Shown here one piece after another: positions 1 to 11,400 of a stretch of 64,000 nucleotides of DNA (position 1 is its first letter; each line of letters opens with the position of its first letter). Both the position numbers and the translations under genes were made by a program. The DNA lies in the NCBI RefSeq assembly GCF_016745235.1, contig NZ_JAELVM010000001.1, positions 323,856 through 387,855 on the forward strand, written 5' to 3'. This stretch comes from Chryseobacterium endalhagicum. Lineage in GTDB: Bacteria > Bacteroidota > Bacteroidia > Flavobacteriales > Weeksellaceae. Below the pieces are notes generated by a model that was not told the DNA's origin, ran no database searches, and saw nothing but the letters and a program-made list of their open reading frames with translations.

Positions 1-48
1 ACGGCATGAGACTCTACAATATCTGTAATAGGGGTACTGGTATACCTT

Positions 49-107
49 GAGACAGATAAGAGAGCCCACGCCTAGGTCGTGAGCTTCATTACTTATCTTC
101 TTGTCTC
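49..107. ncRNA. Structured-RNA-like long hairpin, unassigned
   Basis: A long imperfect hairpin is visible. GAGACA (49-54) pairs with TGTCTC (102-107), GATAAG (55-60) with CTTATC (92-97), AGC (63-65) with GCT (83-85), and CACG (67-70) with CGTG (78-81), around a CCTAGGT loop. Positions 1-48 may belong to the same RNA, which could begin left of the window. The length and bubbled hairpin would suit a small regulatory RNA such as a flavobacterial 6S-type RNA or the msd hairpin of a retron, but I cannot match either and see no reverse transcriptase on the right. No tmRNA or RNase P signature is present. Strand and identity are undetermined. Confidence 0.35.
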
Positions 108-178
108 TTAAAAATTACCAGTTTTTCTATTACAAGATTCTAAGCAATAGCTTCTATATTTCGTTGAAGTATCGCAAA

Positions 179-196
179 ATTACTCTAATGAGTAAT
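179..196. promoter_or_regulatory. Small palindrome upstream of XRE gene
   Basis: ATTACTC (179-185) and GAGTAAT (190-196) form a 7-bp inverted repeat around TAAT. On the + strand it is followed by CTTTT, so it could be a weak terminator for RNA arriving from the left or a protein-binding site. Both readings are inference. Confidence 0.35.
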
Positions 197-220
197 CTTT
201 TCCAAATATAAGAAATTTTC

Positions 221-248
221 ATTTTGTTACAAGAACTTGTAACAAAAT
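221..248. promoter_or_regulatory. Perfect 13-bp palindrome, likely operator of the XRE regulator
   Basis: ATTTTGTTACAAG (221-233) is exactly inverted at 236-248 with a two-base AA spacer. It ends 40 bases before the ATG of the small HTH gene at 289. A dyad of this size and position is typical of an autoregulatory operator for a dimeric HTH repressor. The assignment to this regulator is inference from position. Confidence 0.6.
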
Positions 249-288
249 TTGTGAAAAAAATTACGCCCTTTGTATAAAGGACTAATAA

Positions 289-531
289 ATGGAGGTTTTA
301 CAAGATGACATATTAAAAAGATTTGGAGAACATGTCAAAGATTTAAGACTTAAATCTGGGCTTACACAAGATGATGTCGTTCTAAATAGTTCCAAAATTA
401 CTAAAGGTACAGTAAGCGATATAGAAAATGGAAAAAGAAACTTTGCATTTACTACATTAATTGATTTGGCTAGAGGTCTAAATGTATCGCCTAAAGATTT
501 ATTGGACTTTAAAATTGATGAGAAGTCCTAG
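289..531 (+). CDS. XRE-family HTH transcriptional regulator
   Basis: This 80-residue protein is almost entirely one Cro/C1-type helix-turn-helix domain (about residues 8-72). The pattern of this fold is visible: helix 1 with FGEHVKDLRLKSGLTQ, a recognition region around SKITKGTVSDIENGKRN, and a closing helix LIDLARGLNVSPKDLL. It has no extra sensor or catalytic domain, so it should act as a simple dimeric DNA-binding repressor or controller. The gene starts the accessory patch, sits just downstream of a perfect palindrome (221-248) that is its most plausible operator, and is convergent with the Panacea/TM-GAF pair across a shared terminator. Small stand-alone XRE proteins of this kind accompany mobile islands and defence or toxin loci. 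The target genes cannot be read from the sequence. Confidence 0.85.
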   Translation: MEVLQDDILKRFGEHVKDLRLKSGLTQDDVVLNSSKITKGTVSDIENGKRNFAFTTLIDLARGLNVSPKDLLDFKIDEKS

Positions 532-560
532 ATTTGTCCTTAACTAGAATATAATAATAA

Positions 561-599
561 AACAAGCTCCGAAGTCTTCAGACTTCGGAGCTTGTTTTT
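561..599. terminator. Bidirectional rho-independent terminator
   Basis: AACAAGCTCCGAAGTC (561-576) pairs perfectly with 581-596 around a TTCA loop, a 16-bp stem. T runs follow on both strands (TTTTT on +, TTTTATTATT on -). It lies between the + strand XRE gene and the - strand Panacea gene and can end both transcripts. Confidence 0.85.
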
Positions 600-652
600 A
601 AATGGGTTGTTTTATTTTATTGGGTCAAAGTCGTAAGACTTTACATATCAAT

Positions 653-1117
653 TTAAAGGCTATCATTAAAGTCTTTAGCTAATTTTACCAGATCTAAGCT
701 GGAATATTTTAAATTATTTTTTATTGGATAAGACGAATAAACTAAATTTATAAAATCCGTCCATTTTAATGAATATGTAAAGTCAATAAATCTATCTGCA
801 ATTTTTTTTACTTTTTCATCAATTAAAACTTTTGATTTATCAACCAAAGAAAACTTATCTGTAATTCCTTCGTATGAATTTTTGTAGCTTTCCACTTGAA
901 AAATCATCGGATTTTTTCTCATCAAATCTATTATATCATTAACATACGGGCCATAATGATTATAAATCCATTTAATGTTTGTGTATTGTTCTCCATTTTC
1001 AATTGTATATCTCCAATCAATTAAGTAAATTAGTTTTACTAATCTCGGTTTTGACAACTCTACTAAATTTGGATAATGTAATAGAATGTATCTTATAAGA
1101 TTTTCTAAATTTTTCAT
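653..1117 (-). CDS. Panacea (DUF4065/SocA-like) domain protein, putative antitoxin
   Basis: This 154-residue protein has the features of the Panacea/DUF4065 fold (also called GepA or SocA-like). It has an N-terminal helical segment RLVKLIYLIDW (about 25-35), then KWIYNHYGPYVNDI (about 49-62), the family's most recognisable stretch. Panacea proteins are known as versatile antitoxins that neutralise unrelated toxin domains, usually encoded by the adjacent gene; related proteins are proteolytic adaptors. Here the start codon overlaps the stop of the upstream membrane-protein gene in an ATGA tetranucleotide, so the two are translationally coupled. That fits a toxin-antitoxin pair with this as the second, antitoxin gene. 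The domain call is from pattern recognition; the antitoxin role is inference from family and context. Confidence 0.7.
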   Translation of the reverse strand: MKNLENLIRYILLHYPNLVELSKPRLVKLIYLIDWRYTIENGEQYTNIKWIYNHYGPYVNDIIDLMRKNPMIFQVESYKNSYEGITDKFSLVDKSKVLIDEKVKKIADRFIDFTYSLKWTDFINLVYSSYPIKNNLKYSSLDLVKLAKDFNDSL

Positions 1118-1941
1118 ACTCCCAAAATGTTTTCTGTTATTACTATACCATTATTTTTTTCAATAAACATTATTAGTGGTTGCTTCACACCATTTAATTT
1201 ATCCACTATAAACTCCTTCGAAAAAGTTGTGGGTTCTAAGCTTTCAAATACTAATACAGCTCGAGGATTTCCATCATAACCATTAATTCTATAAATAAAA
1301 AAATTTCTTGATTTCATTTTCATATTATCTACTACTTCGCGAGGAATTGGATGAATATTGTTCATTGCTGAATAATAATTATTTCCTCCTCTTTGTGTAC
1401 AATCAGGTAGATTTTCTATGAAAAATTCACCCTCTCTCCAGCCTTTTCCAATAAATCCTTCATCAATTGGATATTCTGACCTTCCTATTTCCATTAATAT
1501 TGGATCTACTGATGTTCTTCCAATAAGTTTAAATTTATCATTGTAAACTTTATATACGCTAATTCTTTCTTTATGTGTAAACTCTAAATTCTTTACTAAT
1601 AAACGTAAATAAGAATTAAATAAGTCATTAGTTTCATTTACAACCTCATTAAGATTAGATTCTAAATCATTTATTTTATTACTTTTTGACAAATTATCTT
1701 CTTCAAGTTTTTGTACTTCTGTCCCATGAATTACCGCAATAAATCCAAATATCAATGATAAAATAACAATTAAGTAATAAAAAATACGTCCTAATTCGAA
1801 TTTTTCAACTCCAAATATTTTTATAGTATAATCATTTAAATTCGAGATATCTACTACAGATAATAATACAACGCAAATGCCAGATATTATTATGGCTTTA
1901 TCAAATAAATAATCTATACTATTCTTTAAAAAATTTCTCAT
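1114..1941 (-). CDS. Two-TM protein with coiled coil and GAF-like domain, putative partner/toxin of the Panacea protein
   Basis: From the ATG at 1941 the product is 275 residues. It has two transmembrane segments (about 15-31 and 52-72), a charged coiled coil (about 75-110) and a C-terminal soluble domain. The stretch PIDEGFIGKGW...ENLP resembles the GAF core in which a ligand pocket is closed by a GxxGxxW-type turn. The longer frame begins at a TTG at 1986 inside DNA homologous to the groL terminator, so I prefer the ATG. The stop codon overlaps the Panacea gene start (ATGA). A membrane-anchored sensor coupled to a Panacea antitoxin suggests a membrane-acting toxin or an abortive-infection effector gated by a ligand. 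I do not recognise a named family for the whole protein, so the function is inference. Confidence 0.6.
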   Translation of the reverse strand: MRNFLKNSIDYLFDKAIIISGICVVLLSVVDISNLNDYTIKIFGVEKFELGRIFYYLIVILSLIFGFIAVIHGTEVQKLEEDNLSKSNKINDLESNLNEVVNETNDLFNSYLRLLVKNLEFTHKERISVYKVYNDKFKLIGRTSVDPILMEIGRSEYPIDEGFIGKGWREGEFFIENLPDCTQRGGNNYYSAMNNIHPIPREVVDNMKMKSRNFFIYRINGYDGNPRAVLVFESLEPTTFSKEFIVDKLNGVKQPLIMFIEKNNGIVITENILGV

Positions 1942-1970
1942 ATTTTCATCATTAAGTAATATATAAAAAT

Positions 1971-2080
1971 AACAAAAAAACCACAAAAGTAGAGTAGTTA
2001 TTTAATTGTCTCAACGTCACGCTACTACATTGTTCATGTTATTCTATCATCCATTGGAGTTAGCTAATTCAATGCTCTTC
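1971..2080 (-). pseudogene. Decayed duplicate of the groL 3' end and terminator
   Basis: About 100 bases here align with the end of groL at 3351-3460. The shared blocks in order are AACAAAAAAACC, CACAAAAG, TCTCAnCGnCACGCT, ATTCnA, CCATTGG and GCTCTTC. Read on the minus strand, the copy still gives a Lys-Ser-x-Glu-x-Ala start matching the GroEL tail. It then carries a one-base indel and in-frame stops, and the Met-Gly-rich tail is gone. It is therefore a non-functional, diverged fragment. Its position, with the Schlafen-like gene between the two copies, suggests that accessory DNA entered at the groL 3' end and left the displaced tail behind. Confidence 0.7.
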
Positions 2081-2084
2081 GCCC

Positions 2085-2102
2085 CGTTACCACAAGGTAA
2101 CG
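2085..2102. other. Short perfect hairpin downstream of the Schlafen-like gene
   Basis: CGTTACC (2085-2091) and GGTAACG (2096-2102) pair around ACAA. No T run follows on either strand, so it is not a standard intrinsic terminator. It lies between the Schlafen-like gene's stop and the groL-tail fragment, so it could be an element end or an RNA-stabilising hairpin. Confidence 0.4.
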
Positions 2103-2119
2103 AAGACTATACTACAATA

Positions 2120-3268
2120 TTACCGTTTCGGATATAATTCTCTTTTAAAAAACTTTATATGATTCCCAATATCATTTATAATTTCTAATAGTGGTTTAAT
2201 AGCATCTTTTGAAAAAACGACTTTTTTCTTATGTTTTATTGTATCAGTATTTTCTATCCAAATATAATCTGAAAAGTCTTTATTAAGAATATCTTCACTA
2301 GGATTATCAATATGAAAATTCTCAACATTTGTCCAGCCAAGTTCTTTAAATGCTAGCTTTAAAAGAGGATTTGAAAAATTGTATTTTGCATCCTTTTTTA
2401 TTTCAGATTCTAATGTTGATAATGTTATATAATCTCTAGGTGTAGAACTTTTTATTTCCCCAACAATTTTATAGAGTGGTTTACCTTCGGTATCTGATAT
2501 CTTACCAATTTCACCAGCCGAAATAGCATTTAAAATAATATTAAAGACTCCTGATTCTGATTTGTCAATTTCAATTTCACTGCTTGATAGATTTTTATCT
2601 TTTTGATTATAACCATAAATATTATTTGTTTTAGGGTTTATCATCAAAATTTCTTTTGGATTAATATCAAAAATTTCAGGAAGTAATTTCGACCAAATCT
2701 CCATAAATTCTTTACTCTTTTCATTTGCTTTTAGTTGCAGAAAACTATTAAGCTTATGTGAATTTTCATTAGCTAATTCGTTTTTCCCTGAAACTCTATA
2801 AATTATTTCACCTTTTTTTAATTTGTAATCTATAAAGTCATTGATTGGAATTGTCACATCATTGTTTTTTTCAATAAGGATATAATAAAATTTTCTTGCA
2901 CTTATCTGGAATTGTTGAAGATCAATTTTGATTGTACATTTAGTTATTGAATCAAATTTTTGTGTGACTATATTAAGATCTATCTTAGAAAATATATCTA
3001 TATCGACTTGATTTAGTCCAATATCATTAATTTGTTTAGTTGTAGAATCTTCATCAAAGCCAATTAAAATAATTCCACCATTGTTATTTGCAAAAGATAA
3101 GATATCTTTGGAGAAATTTCTTAAAAATATATCTGTCTCGTCGGTTACTCCGAAGTGATTTAGCTTTAGTTTATAATCAATAAAACTATTTTCTTTATTG
3201 AAAATCCCATAGTTTTTTATATTATCAATGATTTTTGTTACTTCTGATTTTAATAATTCTAAATTCAT
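2120..3268 (-). CDS. Schlafen AlbA_2-like putative DNA/RNA-binding protein
   Basis: The product is 382 residues. Its N-terminal half resembles the AlbA_2 (Schlafen) domain. FIDYKLKL (about 29-36) stands for the family's acidic-hydrophobic E-F-K motif, and ILSFANNNGGIILIGFDED (56-74) is the characteristic A-N-x-x-G-G-x-x-x-x-G block. The C-terminal half (about 170-382) is lysine-rich and not recognised. AlbA_2 domains occur in nucleic-acid-binding regulators and in prokaryotic antiviral proteins. The gene stands alone between groL and a decayed groL tail, is clearly more AT-rich than its core neighbours, and is probably recently acquired. A defence role is plausible but unproven. Confidence 0.65.
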   Translation of the reverse strand: MNLELLKSEVTKIIDNIKNYGIFNKENSFIDYKLKLNHFGVTDETDIFLRNFSKDILSFANNNGGIILIGFDEDSTTKQINDIGLNQVDIDIFSKIDLNIVTQKFDSITKCTIKIDLQQFQISARKFYYILIEKNNDVTIPINDFIDYKLKKGEIIYRVSGKNELANENSHKLNSFLQLKANEKSKEFMEIWSKLLPEIFDINPKEILMINPKTNNIYGYNQKDKNLSSSEIEIDKSESGVFNIILNAISAGEIGKISDTEGKPLYKIVGEIKSSTPRDYITLSTLESEIKKDAKYNFSNPLLKLAFKELGWTNVENFHIDNPSEDILNKDFSDYIWIENTDTIKHKKKVVFSKDAIKPLLEIINDIGNHIKFFKRELYPKR

Positions 3269-3353
3269 ATGTAGAAGGCTTCAATTTTTCCAAACTTTCA
3301 AGCTAAATTAAAATACTAGTAAAATATTTCCTTACGGGAAACCATAATTCAAC

Positions 3354-3384
3354 AAAAAAACCGCCCCACAAAAGCAGAACGGTT
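3354..3384 (-). terminator. groL terminator
   Basis: On the minus strand AACCG (3384-3380) pairs with CGGTT (3363-3359), followed by a seven-T run (3360-3354). It lies about 30 bases past the groL stop. A degenerate copy of the same stretch lies at about 1971-2000 beside the groL-tail fragment. Confidence 0.6.
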
Positions 3385-3414
3385 AGTATATTAAATAGTC
3401 TCAGCGACACGCTG

Positions 3415-5052
<1,638 letters not shown>

Positions 5053-5060
5053 TTATTGTA

Positions 5061-5151
5061 TGATGTACAATGTAAAATGTACTTTTTTATTTTAAATAAT
5101 TTGATTAAACGTTGCTTAAAATACGTTGTACTTTGTACACCGTACTTTTTA
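5061..5151. repeat. TGTAC-rich repeats in the groS-groL spacer
   Basis: The spacer contains TGTACAATGTAAAATGTAC (about 5065-5083) and, further on, GTTGTACTTTGTACACCGTAC (about 5125-5145). These are partly inverted relative to one another and could fold into a hairpin between the two chaperonin cistrons. The TGTAAAATGTA core recurs as the unit of the microsatellite at 46204-46270. It may set the groS:groL ratio through processing or attenuation, which is inference. Confidence 0.35.
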
Positions 5152-5157
5152 CAAATC

Positions 5158-5436
5158 TTACCCGATTACTCCAAGTAGATCTCCTTCCTTAACGATTAAG
5201 AAATCTTTTCCGTCTAATTTTAATTCAGAACCTGAATATTTACCATAAAGAACTTTGTCACCTACCTGAACAGTTGTAGGCTCATCTTTTTTACCTGGAC
5301 CTACTGCCACTACAGTGCCTTCCTGCGGCTTTTCCTTCGCAGTGTCCGGAATAATAATACCTGAAGCTGTTTTAGTTTCTGCAGCGATAGGCTCGATAAG
5401 AACTCTGTCTGCTAATGGTTTAAAGTTTACTGACAT
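5158..5436 (-). CDS. groS: Co-chaperonin GroES (Hsp10)
   Basis: The 92-residue product is a complete GroES: N-terminal [12 protein letters not shown], a mobile loop around [18 protein letters not shown] (about 19-36) that docks on GroEL, and the closing [11 protein letters not shown] segment. It forms the heptameric lid of the GroEL chamber in the cytoplasm. It is the first gene of the groS-groL operon. The upstream region carries a TGCCAT/ATGGCA inverted repeat about 45-75 bases before the start and a TACATTTA box resembling the Bacteroidota -7 element. A classical CIRCE dyad is not seen. Confidence 0.98.
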   Translation of the reverse strand: MSVNFKPLADRVLIEPIAAETKTASGIIIPDTAKEKPQEGTVVAVGPGKKDEPTTVQVGDKVLYGKYSGSELKLDGKDFLIVKEGDLLGVIG

Positions 5437-8400
5437 AATATATTTATTTTTTAATTATTTCTTACATATAATTCTCTAAATGTATGCCATCAGATGCTGG
5501 TGGCTGAAATGGCAGAGTTTTATTTTTGAGTGTGAAAATTTGGCAGAAAAATGAAAAAAGTAAAGCCGGAAGATTCCGGCTTTTGTATTTAACTCTAATA
5601 ATTCGGTGAATTAAGGGCAGTGTTGTCCCGGCCCGATCCATAAAGTACATTTTCCCTGATCGTCGCGTTCGCAGCAAACCAGTCTTGCCGCACCTCCGAT
5701 GATGGATTTCTGCGCGGCTCTGCTTAATGATTTAGCATTTTTCATAGTTAATATTTTGTTGATTGTACGTTCCTGAACATTTATTGTCAATCAGGATTTT
5801 TGACGGTTCGGTGGGTAAGTGTTACTCAAAGATAAAAATAATTCTGTATATATAATACACACTGCGTAGATTTATTTTAACTGTTTGTGTTTTGATAATC
5901 AATTCCTTAATACTGACTTATCGTAAAGGTGTCATTATTTAACCATTGAAATTGAGTGCTGCAAAAGAAAAAAGTTTACCGTTACAGTAAACTTCAGTGT
6001 TTTTTTATTTAATGGTTTCCAGTGTCATTTTTCTGCCGCCGAGGTCCATATCCTGTTTAAGTATTTTCCGGGTTTCGGGATCAATATAGTAGGTGACGAA
6101 TGTTGTTTTATCTCTGATATCATCTGTTGTTTTTACGGCCCAGACTTTTTTCCCGTCGTAATCGGTTTTCTTTACTTCCAGGATATAGGCTTTTATCAGT
6201 CCCTGTTTTGCATCCGGGTTATAATCGAAAATAGAAAGATCGGCGGTATAATTTTCTTTAAGCGGAGAAAAGCGGATCATCATGGGATAACTGCTGCTGT
6301 CGAAATAATTCGCTGCCGGAATATCTATACTGTGCTTTTCCTGAGATTTTTTGTCGAGATAATATCCGGTTACTTTCGTTTTACCCGATTTGAGCACCAT
6401 ATCCCTCATCATATTGAAAGAAGAATGATAAACCGGTTCGAAACTGGCGGTTTTTACGATGGTAGAATCCGTCCACTTGGCATCAGGAGCCTGTTTTAGC
6501 TTTACGGTGGTTCTGATCAGGAGATCCGTTTTGTTTAAATTTTTAAGCTCGGTGATGATGCTTCCTATTTCAATTTTTGTTCCTGCGTTGTCAGCATACC
6601 AGACCGCTTCTGAGGTTTCATCTTTGATCAGTTTTGTATCAATACTGCTGTGGGCTGGGGTAAGCAGTTTCTGTGAAAACAAATGACTGCTGCTTATTAA
6701 TAAAAGGAAAAGAAATGTTCTCATGATTTTTTTTAATAATAAGTGTTCTTCATTTTCAGAAAGTTACAACAATATTATTCTCTTTTGGGTTCGGGAGAAA
6801 TACTTTCCTGCTCCATTGAAAAGATCACGCTGGTGATCTTCCATTCATTTTTAATTTTCACCAGTCCCCAGGATTCTTTGCCCCATAAACCTTTCTTTCC
6901 GCCTGCCCAGAAACTGAAGTCAAAGGTTACTGAAGCTACGCTGCCATCAGTATCAATATTCACATTGGAAAATTTTTCTTCTTTTACAGATCCTTTGGTT
7001 GTGCTTCTGAACCAGGATTTATAATCGGCTAATTTATGATCCAAAGACTTCGGGTCTTTCTCAATTCTTTTCTGCTGGGTTTTATCTTTATAAACGCCGA
7101 CCCATGTTACCGGTCCGTCATAAAATAAGCGGTAAAGGCTGGTGCTGTCTTTGGCTTTTAAGCTGGACATAAAAGTATCCAGTACCTTACGGAGTTCAGC
7201 CTGATCTTTTTCGGTCCCTGATTGAGTTTGCGAATACGTCAGATTAAATCCTAAAAGAAAGATACTGAGCGTTAGAAGTATATTTTTCATGATTTTCTAT
7301 TGAGTTTGGATGAAACCAAATTACAAAAAATGCAGAAAGAGAACGGAAAAATATTGAGTATTAATGTTTTAAAATAATATTTGAAGTGTTTTACAGCATT
7401 TCAGTCTTGGATTTATCAGCTAAATGATTCTTTGAAGCCTGATTGATCTTCGAAATCACAGCCCCGGAAATCGCGATACTGATAAAGTTGGTCACCGATC
7501 TCGCCTCATTCATAAAACGGTCCACACTGTAAAGAAGGGCAATATCTGTCAGTGGAATCTTTCCAAATCGGTTTAACGTAAAAATAAGGGCCAGAAATCC
7601 TGAGCCGGGAACGCCCGATGCCGTTTTTGAAGTAATGGTAATGATCGCAAAAAGCCACAGATAATCACTAATGCTCAGTGAAATATTGTAAAACTGAATC
7701 AGAAAGCAGCTCGTCACAGCAATGTAGATACACGCTCCGGAAAGATTGAAATTATAGCCCAAAGGAATCACAAACCCCAGAATTTTTCTGCTGTAGCCTT
7801 CAGATTCCATTTTTTCAAAAATCAGCGGGAATGCCGTTTTGGAGGAGGACGTGGTGATAACGAGGATAATTTCTTCCTTTAAATTCAGCAAAAATTTCCA
7901 CAGCTGAATTTTGAATAGGTAAGAAACAATTCCGAGGATTCCGAAGATAAAAACAATATCAGCCAGATAAACCGTTGCGACCACTTTACTGAGCGGCAGC
8001 AGGGTATTGATCCCGTACACCCCGATTCCGTAGGCGATATTACAGAAAATAATAACGGGAAGAATAATGTAGAGGTATTTGATGACGGTGTAAAACACTT
8101 TTAAACCTCTTTCTAATAGATTGAGAAATTTTTTTCTTCCAGGAGAAAGATTCATGAAAATTCCGGCTGCTATAGAAATAATCAGAAAGATCCCGTGCCT
8201 GTTGAGGTATAAAAGGCCGGACAAGCTTGCATCATCAATTTCAAAGGTTTTGGGAAGAGATTTACTGATCTTCGCGGTATCAATTCCAGTATCTGCACCC
8301 GGTTTTACAGCAAACCCGAATATAAATCCTAAAATTATAGCCACCGAACTGATGATCAGAAAATACAGAATAGTTTTCCAGACAATGCTGCTTGCATTCC

Positions 8401-11400
8401 TGATCCCCGAAAGCTGGCAGATTCCGTACATGATCGCCATAAAGATAATCGGAAGGATGAGCATTTCCAGAACCATAAAGAAATACCGGCTTACAATTCC
8501 CAGCTGCATGCTTGCCTCAGGCGCATAATAGCCCGTGAGCACGCCTCCGAGAATGGCAGCAAATACATATAAGGTAAGATTCTTTAAATATCTTCCTGTG
8601 AATGTTTTTTTGGTTTCAAAAAGGTTCATCTGAATATACTTCTACTTTCCGTACAAAGATCTGTTGTTTTTTTTACATCTGGAAAATAATAATCGGGTAG
8701 GGATGACGGAAGAGGGAAGATGGAGGTTCCTGAAGCGGAAAATACAACTTCCAGACGGTTTCTACTGATTTTTAAATCCTGTTTATTAATCTTTAAATCT
8801 TCCCATTAATTTTAAAGCTACGTCCAATAAAAACTTCCATCCTCCCTCTTCCAGCTTTCCTCCCTTTAACAAATCCAGGTTAAATAACACCCAGAATCAA
8901 TGCCGCGATCAGCATGACAATCGACGAGCCAAGTGCCCATTTCAACGTGTATTTCAAATGATCTGAAAACTCCACACCAGCCAGCGATACCAATAAATAA
9001 GTAGACGGAACCAAAGGACTCAGAAGATGTGAACCCTGCCCGATAAGGCTCGCTCTTCCAAGGATTTCAGGAGAAATACCCAGCTGATGGCCTGTAGCGA
9101 CAATAATCGGGAGTATTCCAAAATAATAAGCATCATTCGAAAGGAAAAAAGTTAACGGAATACTGAAAGCAGCCGTCACAATATTCAGATAGCCGCCCCA
9201 GCTTTTCGGAACAATTTCTATCATACTGTTTCCCATCGCCTGCATAATGCCGGAGCCGTTAAGGATTCCTGTGAAAATTCCCGCACCGAAAATCATACCC
9301 GCTACCGATAAAGCATTCCCCGCATGTTTGGAAATAATTTTCTGCTGGTCTTTTAATTTCGGATAATTGATGATGGATGCAATACAGAAAGCAATCATAA
9401 AGGCAATTCCCAAAGGAACCACATCCAGGATCATCACTACCAGAAGAGTGATGGTAAGAGCCAGGTTAATCAGGATCAACTTGGGACGTCTAAGCTTAAG
9501 ATCTACCTCTCCGATAATATCATTCGTGTTATAATTGGTGAATTTACCGTGTTTTGCAATTCTTATTTTTTCCCTTCTTCCTAAAATATAGGCTACGAAT
9601 ATCACCCACAGAATACCGATGGCCATAATCGGGATCATAGGCACAAAAATCTCTGTGTGTCCCAGTTTCAGGGAACTCATAACTCTTGCTGTGGGACCGC
9701 CCCAAGGGAGAATATTCATGATTTGTCCTGCCAGCATAATGATACAGGTAAGAATCAACGGGTTCATACCCTGTTTTTTATAAAGCGGAAGCATCGCAGC
9801 CACCACAATTAAATATGTGGAAGAACCATCGCCGTCCAATGAAACCAATGCCGTGAGAACCGCGGTTCCTATCGTTGTTTTTATGGGATTGTCTCCCACT
9901 GCTTTTAAAATTATATTCACCAAAGGCTCGAAAAGGCCAGTGTCTATCATTAAACTGAAATAAAGGATGGCAAAGATCAGCATCACGCCTGTGAGCGCTA
10001 TTTCTTTGACCCCGTTTTTCATCATTTCTCCCAGTTCAGGACCAAAACCCGCAAAAAGGGCTACGGTTACTGGTACGATGACCAAAGCCGTAAGCGGAGT
10101 CATTTTTTTGTTCATGATCAGGACCATGAAGATCAGGATCATGAGAAATCCAAGGAATGTAAGCATAGATGATTTGATTTATAGTTATTTATTTTTGTTT
10201 TTCTTTCTCCAGTCGAAACTGTTTCTGTAGCCGATGTAGCCGTAATTACTCGTTGATCCGGTCTCCAGCTGATTGATGAAAGCGACTTCAATCGCGGAGT
10301 TTTTTCTTACTTTTATTCCCAATCCGACGGTTAAACGGTTGCTGTCAAACGGGTCTTCCTTTACTACATTCATCCTTAATTCATTTTTCAGAATGCCGTA
10401 CAGCTTTTCTTTTTCGCCCTTTCTGTTAAAAGGAATTCTCAACGAAATCAGATATCGGAGCCTGACGATGAACTCATCCGGATTGCTGATAAAACGCTCT
10501 TCCACACGGAAACGGTGCGAGACGGAAGTTCTTCCGATATTGCCGCCCAAAGTCACCTGCTGGAAGGGTCTTTTCTCATACCTTTCTTTTTTCGTATTGT
10601 CAGATTTATAGGAATCCAGGACCAGAAACATGAATCCGGCGGCAGGCTTTACCTCATTGGCTATTTCATAATCCACATATGCGGAAACCAGGAAAAGCCT
10701 GGTATCATATACCAGATCGAAAGAACGGTACTGCGAAAGGGCGGTCAGTGTGCTTTTGTCAGTCAGCTTTGCAGACATCAGATACTGAAACCACATATTG
10801 TAATTGTCCCGGCTTTGAGCATCCGTTTTGCCGATCATTCCCAGCAGTAAAATGATTATTAATTTGAATTTAATTTTCATGTAACGTTTAATTAATATCC
10901 CGATGTTTCAAATATATTTATAAGAACCAGCCGCGGATTTATTTTTCAATCAATGACAGTTTTTATCAGTGAACTGCAGGATCGCCTGAAAAAGATGGTA
11001 TATTTGAAAGATTGAAAATTGGATTGATCAGATGTTTTTAATTATAAATATTGTATTTATATTATTGGTTTTCAGGATTTTGTTTAATCCTAAAGTTTTG
11101 AAAAGGCTGATGGAATATCATTGGGGGCTTCTGCTGAAGTTTCAGCATATTTTCTTCTTTTTGGTCTTCGCGATCATCACTTTTTTTACCGAAAACTACT
11201 TTTTGGATGTTCCGGAACTCATCTGGAGTGTTTTATCCGTCATTATTTTTAATGTCGGGATTTACAGTCTTGTTTATTTTTATCTGGTCCCGGAATTCTA
11301 TCTTTCCAATAAATATCCCGAGTTTATTCTCTATGCGCTGATCAGTTTTCTGGTCTCAAGTCTTTTCCGCATTTTGCTGGAACCGGCCGTTTTTAACATG